A DNA stretch of 64,000 nucleotides from Ruminococcus sp. (GTDB taxonomy: Bacteria > Bacillota > Clostridia > Oscillospirales > Ruminococcaceae): positions 16,072-80,071 of the forward strand of contig SVNW01000006.1 in the NCBI GenBank assembly GCA_015066745.1, read 5' to 3'. Position 1 is the first letter of the stretch, and each line of letters opens with the position of its first letter. A program made the translations under genes and the position numbers. The notes under the pieces are model-generated. The model ran no database searches and was not told where the DNA came from. It saw nothing but the letters and a program-made list of their open reading frames with translations. Positions 63,903 to 64,000 of this stretch are shown piece after piece.

Positions 63903-64000
63903 TTGTGTCTAAATAAGATCACAAATATTTATCCACGTTATTGTTAATACTGTACAAAAACATCATTTATTCTTACTCATTCTTATTTGATAAGGAGTCA

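Noticed and set aside
63903..64000. Possible gene start at the right edge
   Set aside because: No start codon with a coding frame long enough to judge lies within the window; a taaggag near the end may precede a gene outside.

Overview
The window looks like the chromosome of a motile, low-GC member of the Clostridia, probably Ruminococcus/Oscillospiraceae-like. That placement is inferred from the gene order ftsY-rdgB-yhbY-nadD-yqeK-LCP-rsfS-leuS, the single long Gram-positive flagellar operon without flgH/flgI, frequent TTG starts, and Rpn-type transposase genes. No rRNA or tRNA gene was found, so the genus is not certain.

Layout. (1) 1-8.7 kb is housekeeping: the 3' end of ftsY, nucleotide-pool and NAD genes, ribosome factors, leuS, rpsU with its own promoter and leader, and a GH13 glucosidase. 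(2) 8.8-31.8 kb is a flagellar superoperon, flgB to a PilZ protein. It encodes rod, MS ring, export ATPase and gate, hook and cap, hook-length control, stator, FliN and sigma-28. fliG, fliM, fliL, flhF and flhG are missing from their usual places. (3) 31.9-44.5 kb is a recombination-rich flagellin island. It has four flagellin genes, two of which form ~1.7 kb inverted repeats around three tandem Rpn-type transposase copies. It also holds a lone TnpB element inserted in a PD-(D/E)XK transposase remnant, and a tyrosine recombinase lying between two divergent flagellin 5' ends. (4) 44.5-63.3 kb is a one-directional glycan cluster directly downstream of the last flagellin: a GT2 with a long helical C-terminus, a CDP-glucose branch (rfbF, rfbG), a radical SAM enzyme, a split transketolase, three FkbM-type methyltransferases, an aldo-keto reductase, a C-methyltransferase-like protein, a second GT2, an acetolactate-synthase-like ThDP enzyme and an FAD oxidoreductase. 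A decayed GT2/reductase duplication sits inside it.

How it fits together. The operon builds the flagellum and encodes its sigma factor. The island supplies several flagellins whose conserved ends allow recombination and whose centres differ. The glycan cluster is positioned to make and attach an unusual, possibly two-carbon-branched deoxysugar to flagellin. The most novel candidates are the inverted flagellin/recombinase locus and the CDP-sugar pathway with two different ThDP enzymes. Both functional readings are inference from sequence and context.
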